A stretch of DNA of 64,000 nt from Bradyrhizobium macuxiense (GTDB taxonomy: Bacteria > Pseudomonadota > Alphaproteobacteria > Rhizobiales > Xanthobacteraceae), in NCBI RefSeq assembly GCF_007993935.1, contig NZ_VITY01000022.1:1-64000 (forward strand). The letters are read 5' to 3'. Positions within the stretch are counted from its first letter, which is position 1. The number at the start of each line of letters is the position of its first letter. This document shows, piece after piece, positions 9,291 through 18,030 of the stretch. A model generated the notes under the pieces. The model made no database searches, was not told where the DNA came from, and saw nothing but the letters and a program-made list of their open reading frames with translations. Both the position numbers and the translations under genes were made by a program.

Positions 9291-10595
9291 GCTGTCACCT
9301 CGTAAATTGGCCGGAATGGAACGGTCGGCAGCTTGAAGCAGGTAGCGCGTCGCATTCGCCCGCTGCTCGAGAAGAGCGCCGCGCGACTGCCAGGATTCGA
9401 CGCCAGGCCAGACGCAAAAGATCTATTCGCGATCTGCGGTGTGAGCGCAGGAACGGAGGATTGAGATCGTCAACAGAGTGACGCGTGCATTGCACGACAG
9501 GACATCGCCAGCGCACAGAAACTTCCCGCCTCATCGACGAGAATATTGCAAATCATCAGGGCTCCCTTCTCTCAATTACCATTGATTGACGTTCAATACT
9601 CTCAGAGACAAAACGATCCTGCGAGTCCAAGAACCACTCTTTTTCATCGTGTCTGTAAAACTCGCTTTTTCAGATTCGCAATAGACGGCTCGTTTGTTGC
9701 CGGGCGCGCAAAACCTCTCACTCACGCAGATGTTCGCAAGACGACCAGCCAAGAAGCGCAAATGCCTTTTGAAATCTGCTGATGCGCTTCCAGAGCTGAT
9801 ATCTGGCCCGAACATGCGTCGCATACCCACCGCAACACTAGTAGCCGTCCCGCTTTCACGGGCTCGCGGCGTCCCGTCATCGTTCTTGAGTTCGAAAGGC
9901 TTGCCACAAACCGCGCAGCGAAAGACATAAGTTATGCGATCGCTCGTGCCGCGATTGGCGATGTGTCGAGATTCGCGGCACCACAGTTCCAGCGGGGCGC
10001 GATGTTGGCGGGATCGATTGCGGGCCGGTCGGCATCAGCTCGAGCGGACAACGAGGCAAAAGCTGGCTTGTGTTGAGGAGCCCCCCGGATGCTGTCGACG
10101 TGATAGCTGCGCGACCGACCATTATCCACGCGAACCGCCATCAACAGAACATCGCTGGCGCGGGATCGGCGAAGCGAATTGGCTTCGATTGTGCGCGTCG
10201 ACCGCTTGCCCTTCAGGCTCGACAATCAAGGTTGACGAGTGGCCGGTTGGCGGCGGCGAACCGTGGTCTCGATGAAGGTCTGGCCACGTTATCCTGCCGG
10301 AAGGCCGACGATGCGCTCGCGGATGATTTCGGCGGTCGCGCCACCGATAAGCACCATTGTCGGCAGGACCGGCGCCGCAACCTGGCCGTGGAGCCAACTG
10401 AATATCTCCGGGAGAGCGTTCCAGAACGAGGCGATTGGCGGCAAGGCCGGAAGCTGATGGGTTCAGCATGCCGGACCAGCCCGCTTCGACATCACCGCGA
10501 TCCGGCTCAATGTCGGCAAGCTCCGGCAGTTCGATGGAAGTGGAGCGTCAACCAGTTTGCCGCGCTATAGGCCGGGACGACCCGCCTTCAGCGAT
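9291..10595. other. Long gene-poor region
   Basis: Apart from the zinc-ribbon-like remnant at 9722-9945 I see no gene. Several overlapping frames at 9930-10470 have patchy protein character but no start site or family resemblance. The stretch probably holds decayed genes. Confidence 0.4.
9722..9945 (-). pseudogene. Possible zinc-ribbon protein remnant
   Basis: One frame reads TYVFRCAVCGKPFELKNDDG and the next frame reads LVLRWVCDACSGQISALEAH. Together they supply two CxxC knuckles about 30 residues apart, as in a small zinc ribbon. The two halves need a frameshift near 9840 to join. No start codon with a good ribosome binding site is visible. The reading is plausible but unproven. Confidence 0.35.
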
Positions 10596-11510
10596 CTATT
10601 GTTCAGCGAGAATATCGTCGAGCGCGTGAGTGAGCCGGTCTATATCAAAATCATCGTCGCACGAATCGGTCGAGATACTTGCTGCACTCTCGGCATCGCT
10701 GTCCTTGCCGTCCCGAATTTTAAAAAGATAAAATGCAGGCTTGTTTGCACGCTGCCATTCACCGTCGCTATTCTTCGTCCACTTTTCGGGATGCTGGGTA
10801 GGGTCAAGCACCATGTTCGCGTCATCCACCTCAACAAAACCCATCGCTGCGAGGCGGGATTGCGCCTCGAGGCTGGCTGGAGTGGAATTGATTAATGGTC
10901 GTTCGCCGTCCAGCCGAAGTTGATGTTCCAGCAGAATATCGCCTGCGTTGTCGACAAGCGGATGAGTAATCCGAAGAACTGTGGTGGATGTGATTTCAGT
11001 TCGCCCGGGCAACAGTTCTCGCCACTTTTCTCCCTCGAACACATCACTCAAGCGAAATCCGGATTCTGTTCTTAGAAGCCCGACACTTACGTTGCCTAAC
11101 TCATAGCTGAAATATCGCGCGTCGTCGGTATGTCTTCTGGCGGTCCCGGAGCCTTCAGCCAGACTTGCTGTACGTTTGGCTTTCGAGGATACGAAAGGCG
11201 AGTACTCTTGTGAGTTCGCGGCGATATGCTTGATTTCGGCGCCATGAAAATCTTTTATTTTTTGCTTGAATGAGGAGCTTTTGATCTCGATCACGGGAGG
11301 TCGGCCAACGAGGGAGTACGGCCGCTCAGCCGCCGAAGACGAGCTAGCGTTCGAATCCGGTGTCAACCGAACGCCTGCAAGCATTTCCGCAAACCGGTCG
11401 GCATTTGGATCAGGCTGCGCGTCACTGGTTACTGAGCGTCTCGTTTCATCAACCTCCCATGCGTCCGATTGCGGCTCAATACTCGATGAGCTGATCGTCC
11501 GGTTGTGCAT
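10596..11510 (-). CDS. nopP: Probable type III secreted effector, NopP-like
   Basis: The 304-residue protein has a Ser-rich polar N-terminus (MHNRTISSSSIEPQSD), typical of a type III secretion signal. A globular core follows with RYFSYELGNVSVGLLRTE, GRTEITSTTVLRITHPLVDN, FVEVDDANMVLDPTQHPEKW and an acidic Asp/Ser-rich tail. It has no membrane segment or Sec signal. I associate this pattern with the rhizobial effector NopP, but from memory only. A tts-box-like sequence lies about 70 bases upstream. NopP-type effectors act inside legume cells, and some alleles decide host compatibility. The reading frame is intact. Confidence 0.55.
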   Translation of the reverse strand: MHNRTISSSSIEPQSDAWEVDETRRSVTSDAQPDPNADRFAEMLAGVRLTPDSNASSSSAAERPYSLVGRPPVIEIKSSSFKQKIKDFHGAEIKHIAANSQEYSPFVSSKAKRTASLAEGSGTARRHTDDARYFSYELGNVSVGLLRTESGFRLSDVFEGEKWRELLPGRTEITSTTVLRITHPLVDNAGDILLEHQLRLDGERPLINSTPASLEAQSRLAAMGFVEVDDANMVLDPTQHPEKWTKNSDGEWQRANKPAFYLFKIRDGKDSDAESAASISTDSCDDDFDIDRLTHALDDILAEQ

Positions 11511-11578
11511 GGTGAGCGGCGCTCCTGTCGGCGATTGTTCTCTCGCATGGAGTTCGAGCCGGTTCGGCCCTGGAGAAT

Positions 11579-11608
11579 GTTAGACAGCCAAGCTGACAAC
11601 AAGCTGAC
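11579..11608 (-). promoter_or_regulatory. tts-box-like element upstream of the NopP-like gene
   Basis: On the minus strand the half-site GTCAGCTT occurs at 11608-11601 and again at 11597-11590, followed by GGCTGTCTA. The TtsI-binding tts box of rhizobial type III genes has GTCAGCTT followed by a TCG-AAAGCT-like half and a CCTA-like end. The first half here is perfect and the second half deviates. It is about 70 bases from the start at 11510. Confidence 0.5.
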
Positions 11609-11663
11609 CGGCGGGTCTCACGCCTCTGCTCGCGGGCTTCCACGCGAAGCCAGGTTCTCGCTA

Positions 11664-12077
11664 TCATCGCACGTTGATCAGAAAGATCGGATTGCCGCAA
11701 GGTGGCGGAACAGCAGCAGATTGCCGAGCTGCCAGGAGAGTTTCTGGGAAACCTCCCAGCCCAGGCCGACGAGATGTCCTGGCGGTTTCGGCCCAGGCCG
11801 AGATCGGGACCATGCCCTCGAAGAGCAGGTCGAGATGGATTCCCATGCCAAACGGCAGGCGGACCGCCATCATCTCTGCCAGGCCGAACGCCCCCAGTTC
11901 GGGTTCGTCCAGATCGACCAAGCCGAACAGAGTATCGCTACTGGAGTCGAGCTCGGTGGCGAGCCAGACTCCCGCGCACGAGCGGGTTGAAGAATTCGAC
12001 GACTGGCGCATGGTCAGTGTCAGGCTCACGGCCGTCAGCGAGTAGGTGTTCGCGCATCTCGGCGGCAGGAGGATCAT
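11664..12077 (-). pseudogene. DUF2958-like protein, frameshifted
   Basis: Fragments in two frames reconstruct a DUF2958 protein: MILLPP, then EMREHLLADGREPDTDHAPV and VEFFNP in a second frame, then GVWLATELDSSSDTLFGLVD and ELGAFGLAEMMAVRLPFGMG. DUF2958 proteins travel with plasmids and integrative conjugative elements. At least two frame changes (near 12060 and 11980) make it non-functional. Just upstream, another minus frame (NRAVVRAASLASKVVGWLLG, about 12085-12190) may be part of the same relic. Confidence 0.6.
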
Positions 12078-12617
12078 ACCGCCCTCCTGTCGATGATGAG
12101 ATGGGCCTGGTCATCGGGCGGCAGGACGCCCAGAAGCCAACCGACCACCTTGCTGGCCAGCGAGGCGGCACGGACCACGGCGCGATTGTCCTCCCGTAGG
12201 CCCTCAAGTCATCGGCAGACGCTCATAGTGCGACGGATCGCCATATTTCAGCCGTTGCACGGCGATGGTTGACGATCTCCTCCACATTATTTCGCTGACT
12301 GCTAAAGGTGACCTGCTTCCCGCACGTCCCGGTGTACTGCTCCCAGCAGACGCTCACTCTGCCGGAGCCGTTCAGTCAGGAGCAGCCATTAAGTCGCTGC
12401 GTGCCGGTTGGGTCAGCAACGCCGCCGCGAATTGCAGGCATTGACGCGTCTCATATCTGCGAATCGCTGTGACCGGACAATGCCGAGCGGATCGCAGGGC
12501 GATAACTTCACCGGGAAGGTGATGCCCGACGCTTGCGGCTTTGTGGGCCAGTGCATCCTTTTTTTCGATCCAGATCGATCAGGCTCTGGATCATGCCTAA
12601 ACGGTGTGCCGCTCGAT
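12078..12617. other. Intergenic, probable relics only
   Basis: No frame here has both a start site and protein character. The part next to 12078-12200 may contain decayed coding sequence associated with the DUF2958 relic. Confidence 0.35.
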
Positions 12618-13271
12618 TCAATGTTCGCCGCGTCGTTCTATCGACTCTTGTTCGACTGGCACGCCCTCGACATCTATCCTGAATTTCGAATCGGGCAATT
12701 GCTGGTGGACTTGAACATAAGATGATTGAGCGGAACGCGACACAGGCGCGGCATGGTAGCGCTTGGTCAGCGGTATCAGAACGAAACCGAAGGGCAGACT
12801 CAACATCGTCACACCGAACGTCCTGAAGGTCACCCAGACATCCGTGGTCTGGGTTCGCCAGATGACCTCGTTCAAGATCGTCATGCCTGCGAAGAACATC
12901 GCCCAGCTGAAGGTGAGGATACGCCAGCCCTGCGGTGTCAGATTGACAATGCGATCCAATATCACCACAATGAAGGAGCGGTCAAACAGAAGTCCGCCAC
13001 CGAGAAGCGTCGAAAGCAGTCCGCTGACGATGGTTGCATCGACCTTGATGAACTTCTCGTCATGCAACACCAGCGTCAGCGTACCAAACACCAGCACGCT
13101 GATGCTGGTGATCAGCGATATGATCGACATGTGACCCTTCACTACAAGCGATGCAATCCCTGCCAGGACGGTCACAGCCGTGAATGCGGCGGTAGCCGCG
13201 AACAGCCGGAATTTCGCGTTGATAACATAGAAGACGATCAGCGGACCGAGCTCGGTGACGAAGTTGAGCAT
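12618..13271 (-). CDS. yciB: YciB/IspZ-type septation membrane protein
   Basis: The 217-residue protein has at least five membrane helices and the hallmarks of YciB/IspZ: TELGPLIVFYVINAKF at the start, LTLVLHDEKFIKVDATIV, GGLLFDRSFIVVILD, NLTPQGWRILTFSWAMFF and LNEVIWRTQTTDVWVTFRTF. YciB is an inner-membrane protein linked to septation and envelope integrity. It normally has one chromosomal gene, so a copy between two effectors is probably an acquired paralogue. The ATG at 13271 begins directly at the conserved N-terminus. The track start at 13313 adds 14 unlikely residues. The C-terminus after LTKRYH is about 40 residues longer than usual, polar, and ends VEQESIERRGEH. Confidence 0.8.
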   Translation of the reverse strand: MLNFVTELGPLIVFYVINAKFRLFAATAAFTAVTVLAGIASLVVKGHMSIISLITSISVLVFGTLTLVLHDEKFIKVDATIVSGLLSTLLGGGLLFDRSFIVVILDRIVNLTPQGWRILTFSWAMFFAGMTILNEVIWRTQTTDVWVTFRTFGVTMLSLPFGFVLIPLTKRYHAAPVSRSAQSSYVQVHQQLPDSKFRIDVEGVPVEQESIERRGEH

Positions 13272-13576
13272 CGTATGCGGTCGGTCTTGTCCATCACCTG
13301 CGCTTGTTACCATTCCCGGCCCATTTTGCTCACTCGGAGAACACTAGGGCTGAGAATGTACAACTTGACGCTGCGTAAGCTTCAAGCCCCTTGGCGGTCC
13401 TCGCGTGGGGATGCTTGCAGTAGGCGCAGCCTCGGTTCGGCACGCTGCTTGCTCCGTTCACGGCCGCATCACCAAGTCGCCGGGTGATGTAGGGGCCGGC
13501 TCGGCGCGTTTGGCGTCCGATTGCACGTACCGAGCGAAAAACTGGAGCTTCCGCTCGAATTAACACAGAGAATCTA

Positions 13577-14704
13577 TCAGTCGTCGCGCAGCATTGTGTC
13601 CAGTGCCGTCCGGATCTTGGTAGCCCTCGAGGTCTCGATCGATGCGCTGTATTGAAGGGAGCCTCGCTGGACAGCAAACGCTTCGAGGCGTTTGGCCAAC
13701 GACTCCGTTTTTGGATCGCGGCTGCTCGTGCTCAGGTCTTTTTCTTTGAGGCTAGGTTGGTGGCCTGCCACCTCCTCAATCACGCCGCTGGAGTGGGAGT
13801 GCTTGTAAAAAGGCGCTGGAAGGAACCTCTCCCCGTGAAACAGGTTTATTTGAGCATATTCCAGCATGGCGTCGGGCGAGGGCATATAGTCGCTGGAGTA
13901 GTCACCTTCGTGCGCAATCGTTCCATACTGACGCAGATTGTCATGCCAGCTATCGAACGTCGATGACATTCGGTATGCGGCGAGCGCAAACTGTAAACCG
14001 AATATCACGCAATCAGCAGCCGACTTCTGCGCGCCAATCTCGATAAAGGCCCACTTCGACTCAGTTCCCAGCAGCCGTGGCGATTCTCGCCGCAATTTGA
14101 AGTAGGCGGTCACAAAGGTGTAAAAATTGGCCCCCTCCATCACGATAACGGTCGGAGCTGCTCCCGCGCGCGTCCGAACGTCGGCGGCAAAGTGGTGCTT
14201 CTCGCCGTCTGACAACCGTACGACTGCACGCCAGGCACTATCCGATGACCGGCAAGTCAATGCGTCAAGAAACGTGGCAGGTGAATCCATATGCCTAAGG
14301 TCAAGGTCCGGGTAGCGCCTGTTGTAGCTGTCCGCCAGGTGATGAAAATTGTTGACGTCGAGCGACAACATTTTCTCGTCAGGTTGTATGTTGGCGGACA
14401 GATGGTGAGCTACCTGCTGACCGTATTCCATCAGACTGGATGGAATTCCCGCTTGCCCGGCACGCTCCAGAGCTTGAGCAAGCAACTCGAGTTTCTCGTT
14501 AATGCGTGGAGAGCGGCTACTGCTCGACGCGTCTCCGACGTCGGTGTTCCGAGATGGCTCTCGCAAATGCTGCCATTCAACACTGGATCGAGGCGGACTT
14601 GATCGCGCGGACTCAAGGTGAGCAGCAAACTCGGTTTCCTGGGCGGGTTCATGGTCTTGGCAGCTCTCGTGCCGTACGCTCAGTCGTGAAATGCAGCCGC
14701 CCAT
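13577..14704 (-). CDS. nopJ: YopJ-family acetyltransferase effector (NopJ-like)
   Basis: The 375-residue protein begins MGGCISR. After Met removal this gives an N-myristoylation glycine with an adjacent palmitoylatable cysteine, as in plasma-membrane-targeted plant effectors. A disordered, Ser-rich segment (about residues 15-65) leads to a C55/YopJ domain. The catalytic triad can be placed as His171 (EKHHFAADV), Glu190 (VIVMEGANF) and Cys232 (SAADCVIFGL). The His-Glu spacing of 19 equals that of YopJ. Such enzymes acetylate host Ser/Thr/Lys residues. A tts box sits about 240 bases upstream, consistent with TtsI control and type III secretion. The open frame is intact. Confidence 0.8.
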   Translation of the reverse strand: MGGCISRLSVRHESCQDHEPAQETEFAAHLESARSSPPRSSVEWQHLREPSRNTDVGDASSSSRSPRINEKLELLAQALERAGQAGIPSSLMEYGQQVAHHLSANIQPDEKMLSLDVNNFHHLADSYNRRYPDLDLRHMDSPATFLDALTCRSSDSAWRAVVRLSDGEKHHFAADVRTRAGAAPTVIVMEGANFYTFVTAYFKLRRESPRLLGTESKWAFIEIGAQKSAADCVIFGLQFALAAYRMSSTFDSWHDNLRQYGTIAHEGDYSSDYMPSPDAMLEYAQINLFHGERFLPAPFYKHSHSSGVIEEVAGHQPSLKEKDLSTSSRDPKTESLAKRLEAFAVQRGSLQYSASIETSRATKIRTALDTMLRDD

Positions 14705-14940
14705 CTATGCTCCTGTGACAGGTGTTACCCGACTGGGCGCGCCACGAATTCATCCGCAAAGGCGGCTTTGGAAATCGTGATCGCGCGCAAGCGAGCTAAG
14801 CGCGTCCGCGGTCTGCTGACGTATGTCCGGGCGAAATCTGGATTATCCAATGGGTTGATATTGTTAAGTGGATCCATCCCTATTCCTCAGTTTGAGGGAC
14901 GTTCACAGGTCTGAGTCCTCAGACCTCCACGTTTCCACGG

Positions 14941-14968
14941 TAGGAGGGTTAGCTTTCGAGAAGCTGAC
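14941..14968 (-). promoter_or_regulatory. tts box
   Basis: On the minus strand GTCAGCTTCTCGAAAGCTAA is followed by CCCTCCTA. This is a near-perfect match to the known tts consensus, with both GTCAGCTT and TCGAAAGCT halves. It points towards the NopJ-like gene, whose start is about 240 bases downstream. Confidence 0.85.
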
Positions 14969-15243
14969 GGGTCTCAGAGGAATTCACAAATGCGCCAATA
15001 GCGACCGCAAGGGCGCGCTGATGCACTGCCCCTCGCGCAAGGTCAAAGTCACTGAGCGACGTGCAGCAGACGATTGCGCTCAATGCAGGCGCGAACTCGT
15101 CGACATCCACTATCCCGACGCCGAGACCCCAGGTCGTCCAAGACAATCTATCGACCCGCTCCGCCGGCGCCCTGTATCTGGGTTCCCGCCTGCCGAAGCC
15201 AGACGGATCCTGCGGCGGCTCGAGTTCCACTAGTGGCCGACCA

Positions 15244-15262
15244 CGTGGATGTTACATCCACG
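15244..15262. repeat. Perfect 19-bp palindrome
   Basis: CGTGGATGT-T-ACATCCACG, nine-base arms with one central base, lies about 20 bases before the start of the integrase relic. It could be an operator or part of a recombination site. The role is unknown. Confidence 0.5.
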
Positions 15263-15280
15263 CGGCTTAGAGTTTGGGGG

Positions 15281-15640
15281 ATGAAATCCGACAACGATTA
15301 TCGGAATACGTCCCCGCGCCGCTTCCGTGTCCCCTCCAATCCGGCCTCGGAAATTCCGACCGACTCCAAGGTCCAGAGCACGCGCTGGCTCAACGAGGAA
15401 GAGTTCGTGCAACTCTATCGTTGGCTGGAACGCCCCGATACGCCGGTTCATCCCTCCTATCCTCGCGCTGTGCAACTGATCATGACTGCCGGCCAACGCG
15501 TCGAGGAAATCGTGCGCCTGCGTGTCGATCATTGGGGTGCGCGGGAGAGGATGATGACTGGTCCAAGACCAAGATCCTTCTAGCCCCGCGCCGTTCCAGT
15601 GCCGTCAATTTGCGCGATTTCTCCGCATGGAGGTTCTGAT
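15281..15640 (+). pseudogene. Tyrosine recombinase/integrase fragment, frameshifted
   Basis: From the ATG at 15281 (GGGGG upstream) the frame includes RWLNEEEFVQLYRWLE, VQLIMTAGQRVEEIVRLRVD and HWGARERM, the start of a phage-type integrase catalytic domain with its first arginine environment. Near 15545 the frame shifts and DDWSKTKILLAPRR continues in another frame. The HxxR and Tyr regions are absent. It is a relic of an integrative element. Confidence 0.6.
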
Positions 15641-15982
15641 AATCTGAAATTGCGAATACTGTGACGGGAAGAACGTCCCGACTTCCAAGGTGAATGTGCA
15701 TGGCGAACCGATGGCTACGCCAAAGCGGCCCTGAGCAGTTCGCGGCCGACATGAGCTGTCTGTCACGCCGGCCGCAAGCCCCTACTCACCGTCCCGACCC
15801 TAACCGCGCTGCACGATCAACTCTTCAAAATGGGCAGGTATCAGCGCCTCCCGCATAGGTACGCAACGTACAAAGAATGATCAAAAACACTGCTGCAATG
15901 ACGAAGCGCGCAGCTTACCTACCGCCGCGAACGGCTATATGGGTCGCTGAAATATTCAGCAGCAATCAAAAGGTAGTTCGTT
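15641..15982. other. Intergenic, possibly the decayed end of the integrase
   Basis: No complete gene. A short plus frame near 15776 (KPLLTVPTLTALHDQLFK) has some protein character but no start and no clear family. Confidence 0.3.
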
Positions 15983-16108
15983 GTGACTACTCTTTTCATT
16001 CCTTTTGCAGGCGGCGCGCTCCTTCTGCTGTGCGTCTACATCGCCTACCGGCGGGCTACCATAGCGGTCGCGGACAAGGCCAGTCGGAGGCCTACAGCCT
16101 CTTCGTGA
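15983..16108 (+). CDS. Possible small membrane peptide (41 aa)
   Basis: A GTG at 15983 opens a 41-residue frame whose first part is a hydrophobic helix (TLFIPFAGGALLLLCVYIAY) followed by a basic tail (YRRATIAVADKASRRP). The upstream AAAGGTAG is a moderate ribosome binding site. It precedes two other small membrane-associated genes on the same strand. It may be a real micro-protein or an N-terminal remnant. Confidence 0.3.
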   Translation: MTTLFIPFAGGALLLLCVYIAYRRATIAVADKASRRPTASS

Positions 16109-16167
16109 CAGCCGGCGCAGTTGGAGATCGTGCGCCGGATAGAGCAGAGAGCGAGGAGAATGTCAGC

Positions 16168-16518
16168 TTGCGCATCACGTGCGCCGCAATTCTGTTCGCG
16201 CTCGCATCAAGCGGGTTTCTTTACCTGCTGCCTACGCAACCGATTGATCGCAGCCTTCATAGCGAGTTTCGTCGCTGGCAAGGGAACGCCTATGTCATCG
16301 TGGTCAAGTACCCGCTCCGTCACCTCAGGGAGGCGCGGCTTTACGAAGATAACAAACTGCTTGGTCCGCCGAACAGCGACCCGCAAGAGATCTGGGTGAA
16401 AGGTAGCGGCCTTTACAGGCTATATAAAGAGATTGATGAAACCGCGCCCGTTCTGATGTTTTCCTCAAGCGACAACACCGACCCGAACACCAACGGCAGG
16501 ACGTACCGCCTCGAATAA
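16168..16518 (+). CDS. Hypothetical exported or membrane-anchored protein (116 aa)
   Basis: The likely start is TTG at 16168, ten bases after GAGGAG. Longer upstream frames have no protein character. An N-terminal hydrophobic segment (CAAILFALASSGFLYLLPT) is followed by a polar domain with KYPLRHLREARLYEDNKLLG and VKGSGLYRLYKEIDETAPVL, ending NTNGRTYRLE. It looks like a small periplasmic domain tethered by one helix. I do not recognise the family. It precedes another small gene at 16568. Confidence 0.5.
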   Translation: MRITCAAILFALASSGFLYLLPTQPIDRSLHSEFRRWQGNAYVIVVKYPLRHLREARLYEDNKLLGPPNSDPQEIWVKGSGLYRLYKEIDETAPVLMFSSSDNTDPNTNGRTYRLE

Positions 16519-16567
16519 TGAATTCATGGTCGTCGACCACAATCATCTATGCTCAGAAGGGCAAGCT

Positions 16568-16822
16568 ATGGAATTTGCCGAGGCACCCTCGCCGTTTCTC
16601 TTTGTTTATATGCTTGGGTTTCTCTGCGCGACGGGCCATTTCTACCGTGATCGCAAGGTCCCGATGGGCCCCAAGCAAGTCGTCGCCAGTGTCGCCTGGC
16701 CCATCTGGTGGCCGATCGCAAACGGATTTGGAGGCCTGGTAGACGCCATCGACACTGCGGTGACAGCCACCGATGGTAGAAAGAGCGCTTCCTTTGGGTT
16801 GGGGCTCGCCGTCGGTCACTAG
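16568..16822 (+). CDS. Small hydrophobic hypothetical protein (84 aa)
   Basis: The ATG at 16568 follows GAAGGG with good spacing. The product begins MEFAEAPSPFLFVYMLGFLC, a likely membrane helix, then HFYRDRKVPMGPKQ and a second hydrophobic segment (VVASVAWPIWWPIANGFGGL). Two-helix inner-membrane topology is likely. No family is recognised. It is 49 bases downstream of the 116-residue gene and may share its transcript. Confidence 0.5.
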   Translation: MEFAEAPSPFLFVYMLGFLCATGHFYRDRKVPMGPKQVVASVAWPIWWPIANGFGGLVDAIDTAVTATDGRKSASFGLGLAVGH

Positions 16823-16986
16823 CCGCGCAAAATACAAGATCAACGATGCAGGAGAGGAGAACTCAATTGGCGTGTGGGATCCACGCGCGCCTTTAATTTC
16901 CGCCATCAACAATTGACCGGCTTGTGATCGTTTTGACTTGGCTATGATTCCTGCTCGTCTGTTGGAGACGAAGCATTTTTGCGCCC

Positions 16987-17037
16987 TGTCAACTACTAAC
17001 CACGGTCATTGATCTAGATGACAGAACGATGTCACCT
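16987..17037 (+). promoter_or_regulatory. Putative shared operator/promoter region A (PEP mutase gene)
   Basis: The sequence TGTCAACTAC...ATTGATCTAGATGACAG...ATGTCACC recurs almost unchanged at 22842-22895 ahead of the aminotransferase gene. Both copies contain an inverted repeat TGACA-N6-TGTCA and the core CTAGATGACA. That core is also seen upstream of several minus-strand genes. Conservation between two otherwise unrelated intergenic regions suggests a regulator site. Confidence 0.6.
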
Positions 17038-17085
17038 ATTGACCGATAAACGTTGGCCGATCAAACGCACCGGCAGGGACTCGGC

Positions 17086-18030
17086 ATGCAGAACCAATCA
17101 CAACAATCTGTTCCCGCCAGTGGCTCTGATCCACGCGCCGATAGCTCACTCACCGACATGCTACGCGCTCAGATCTGCTCCAGCAGCGAACTCTCATTTC
17201 TCATGGAAGCGCATGATGGCCTCTCCGCCGCGATCGCCGAGCGCGCAGGGTTCAAAGGTCTCTGGGCATCGGGTCTGTCGATTGCCTGCTCCCTCGGATA
17301 CCGCGATGCCAACGAAGCGTCCTGGAGCCAACTCGTCGACGTGGTTGAACGCATCGCGGACTCGACCACGCTTCCTGTGCTCGTTGATGGGGATGGCGGC
17401 TTCGGGAACTTCAACAATGCTCGCCTACTGGCACGCAAACTCCGTCAGCGTGGCGCTGCCGGCGTCGCATTGGAGGACAGCTGCTTTCCGAAGATGAATT
17501 CGTTTGTTGGTGATCGGCATCCCCTCGCCGATATCGAGGAATTCTCCGGCCGCTTGCGCGCCATAAAGGATTCAACCGCGGACGATTTGATCCTCGTTGC
17601 ACGTATCGAGGCGTTGATCGCCGGGCATGACATGGACGAAGCCATTTTGCGCGCTCACGCTTACGCCGACGCTGGAGCCGATGCGATCCTCATTCACTCG
17701 CGAAGGACCGCCGCGGACGAGATCGTTGCGTTCACGCGCGTCTGGCAGGACAGGTTGCCAGTCGTGATCGTTCCAACGAAATACTATCGAACACCGGTTT
17801 CTGCTTATCGCAAATCCCGCATCTCTACGGTGATCTGGGCCAACCACTCCATGCGCGCGGCAATGGCGGCAATGCGACAGGTCTGCGATCGTATCCTCGC
17901 TGAGGAGAGCACTGCCAGCATTGAGCCAAATATTGCGACGCTCGACGAGGTGTTCGAGCTGTTGAAGTACGACGAACTCGCCCATGCCGAAGCGCGATAC
18001 CTGCCTCACCCCACTGATCTACGACAATAG
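17086..18030 (+). CDS. Phosphoenolpyruvate mutase-like enzyme with altered EDK motif
   Basis: The 314-residue isocitrate-lyase/PEP-mutase superfamily protein is close in pattern to PEP mutases: LWASGLSIACSLGYRD, VLVDGDGGFGNFNNARLLAR, the loop PKMNS, ILVARIEALIAGHDMDEAIL, ADAILIHSRR, VIVPTKYYRTP and VIWANHSMRAA. PEP mutase makes phosphonopyruvate, the first step of nearly all phosphonate biosynthesis. The diagnostic EDKxxxxxNS motif reads EDSCFPKMNS here: the first Lys is Ser, while the later Lys and Asn of the gating loop remain. Phosphonopyruvate hydrolase is the main alternative, though a nucleotidyltransferase neighbour favours synthesis. The ATG at 17086 with AGGGA is preferred over TTG at 17053. 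Confidence 0.8.
   Translation: MQNQSQQSVPASGSDPRADSSLTDMLRAQICSSSELSFLMEAHDGLSAAIAERAGFKGLWASGLSIACSLGYRDANEASWSQLVDVVERIADSTTLPVLVDGDGGFGNFNNARLLARKLRQRGAAGVALEDSCFPKMNSFVGDRHPLADIEEFSGRLRAIKDSTADDLILVARIEALIAGHDMDEAILRAHAYADAGADAILIHSRRTAADEIVAFTRVWQDRLPVVIVPTKYYRTPVSAYRKSRISTVIWANHSMRAAMAAMRQVCDRILAEESTASIEPNIATLDEVFELLKYDELAHAEARYLPHPTDLRQ

Larger units (their letters stand above)
14705..15280. other. Leader region of the NopJ-like gene and intergenic DNA
   Basis: It contains the tts box (14941-14968) and a short palindrome (15244-15262). No gene is recognised, although a minus frame over 14949-15230 stays open. Confidence 0.4.

Noticed and set aside
14840..14880. Possible nod box (ATCCAA...TTGATATTG)
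   Set aside because: Only scattered matches to the nod-box consensus and no nodulation gene nearby.
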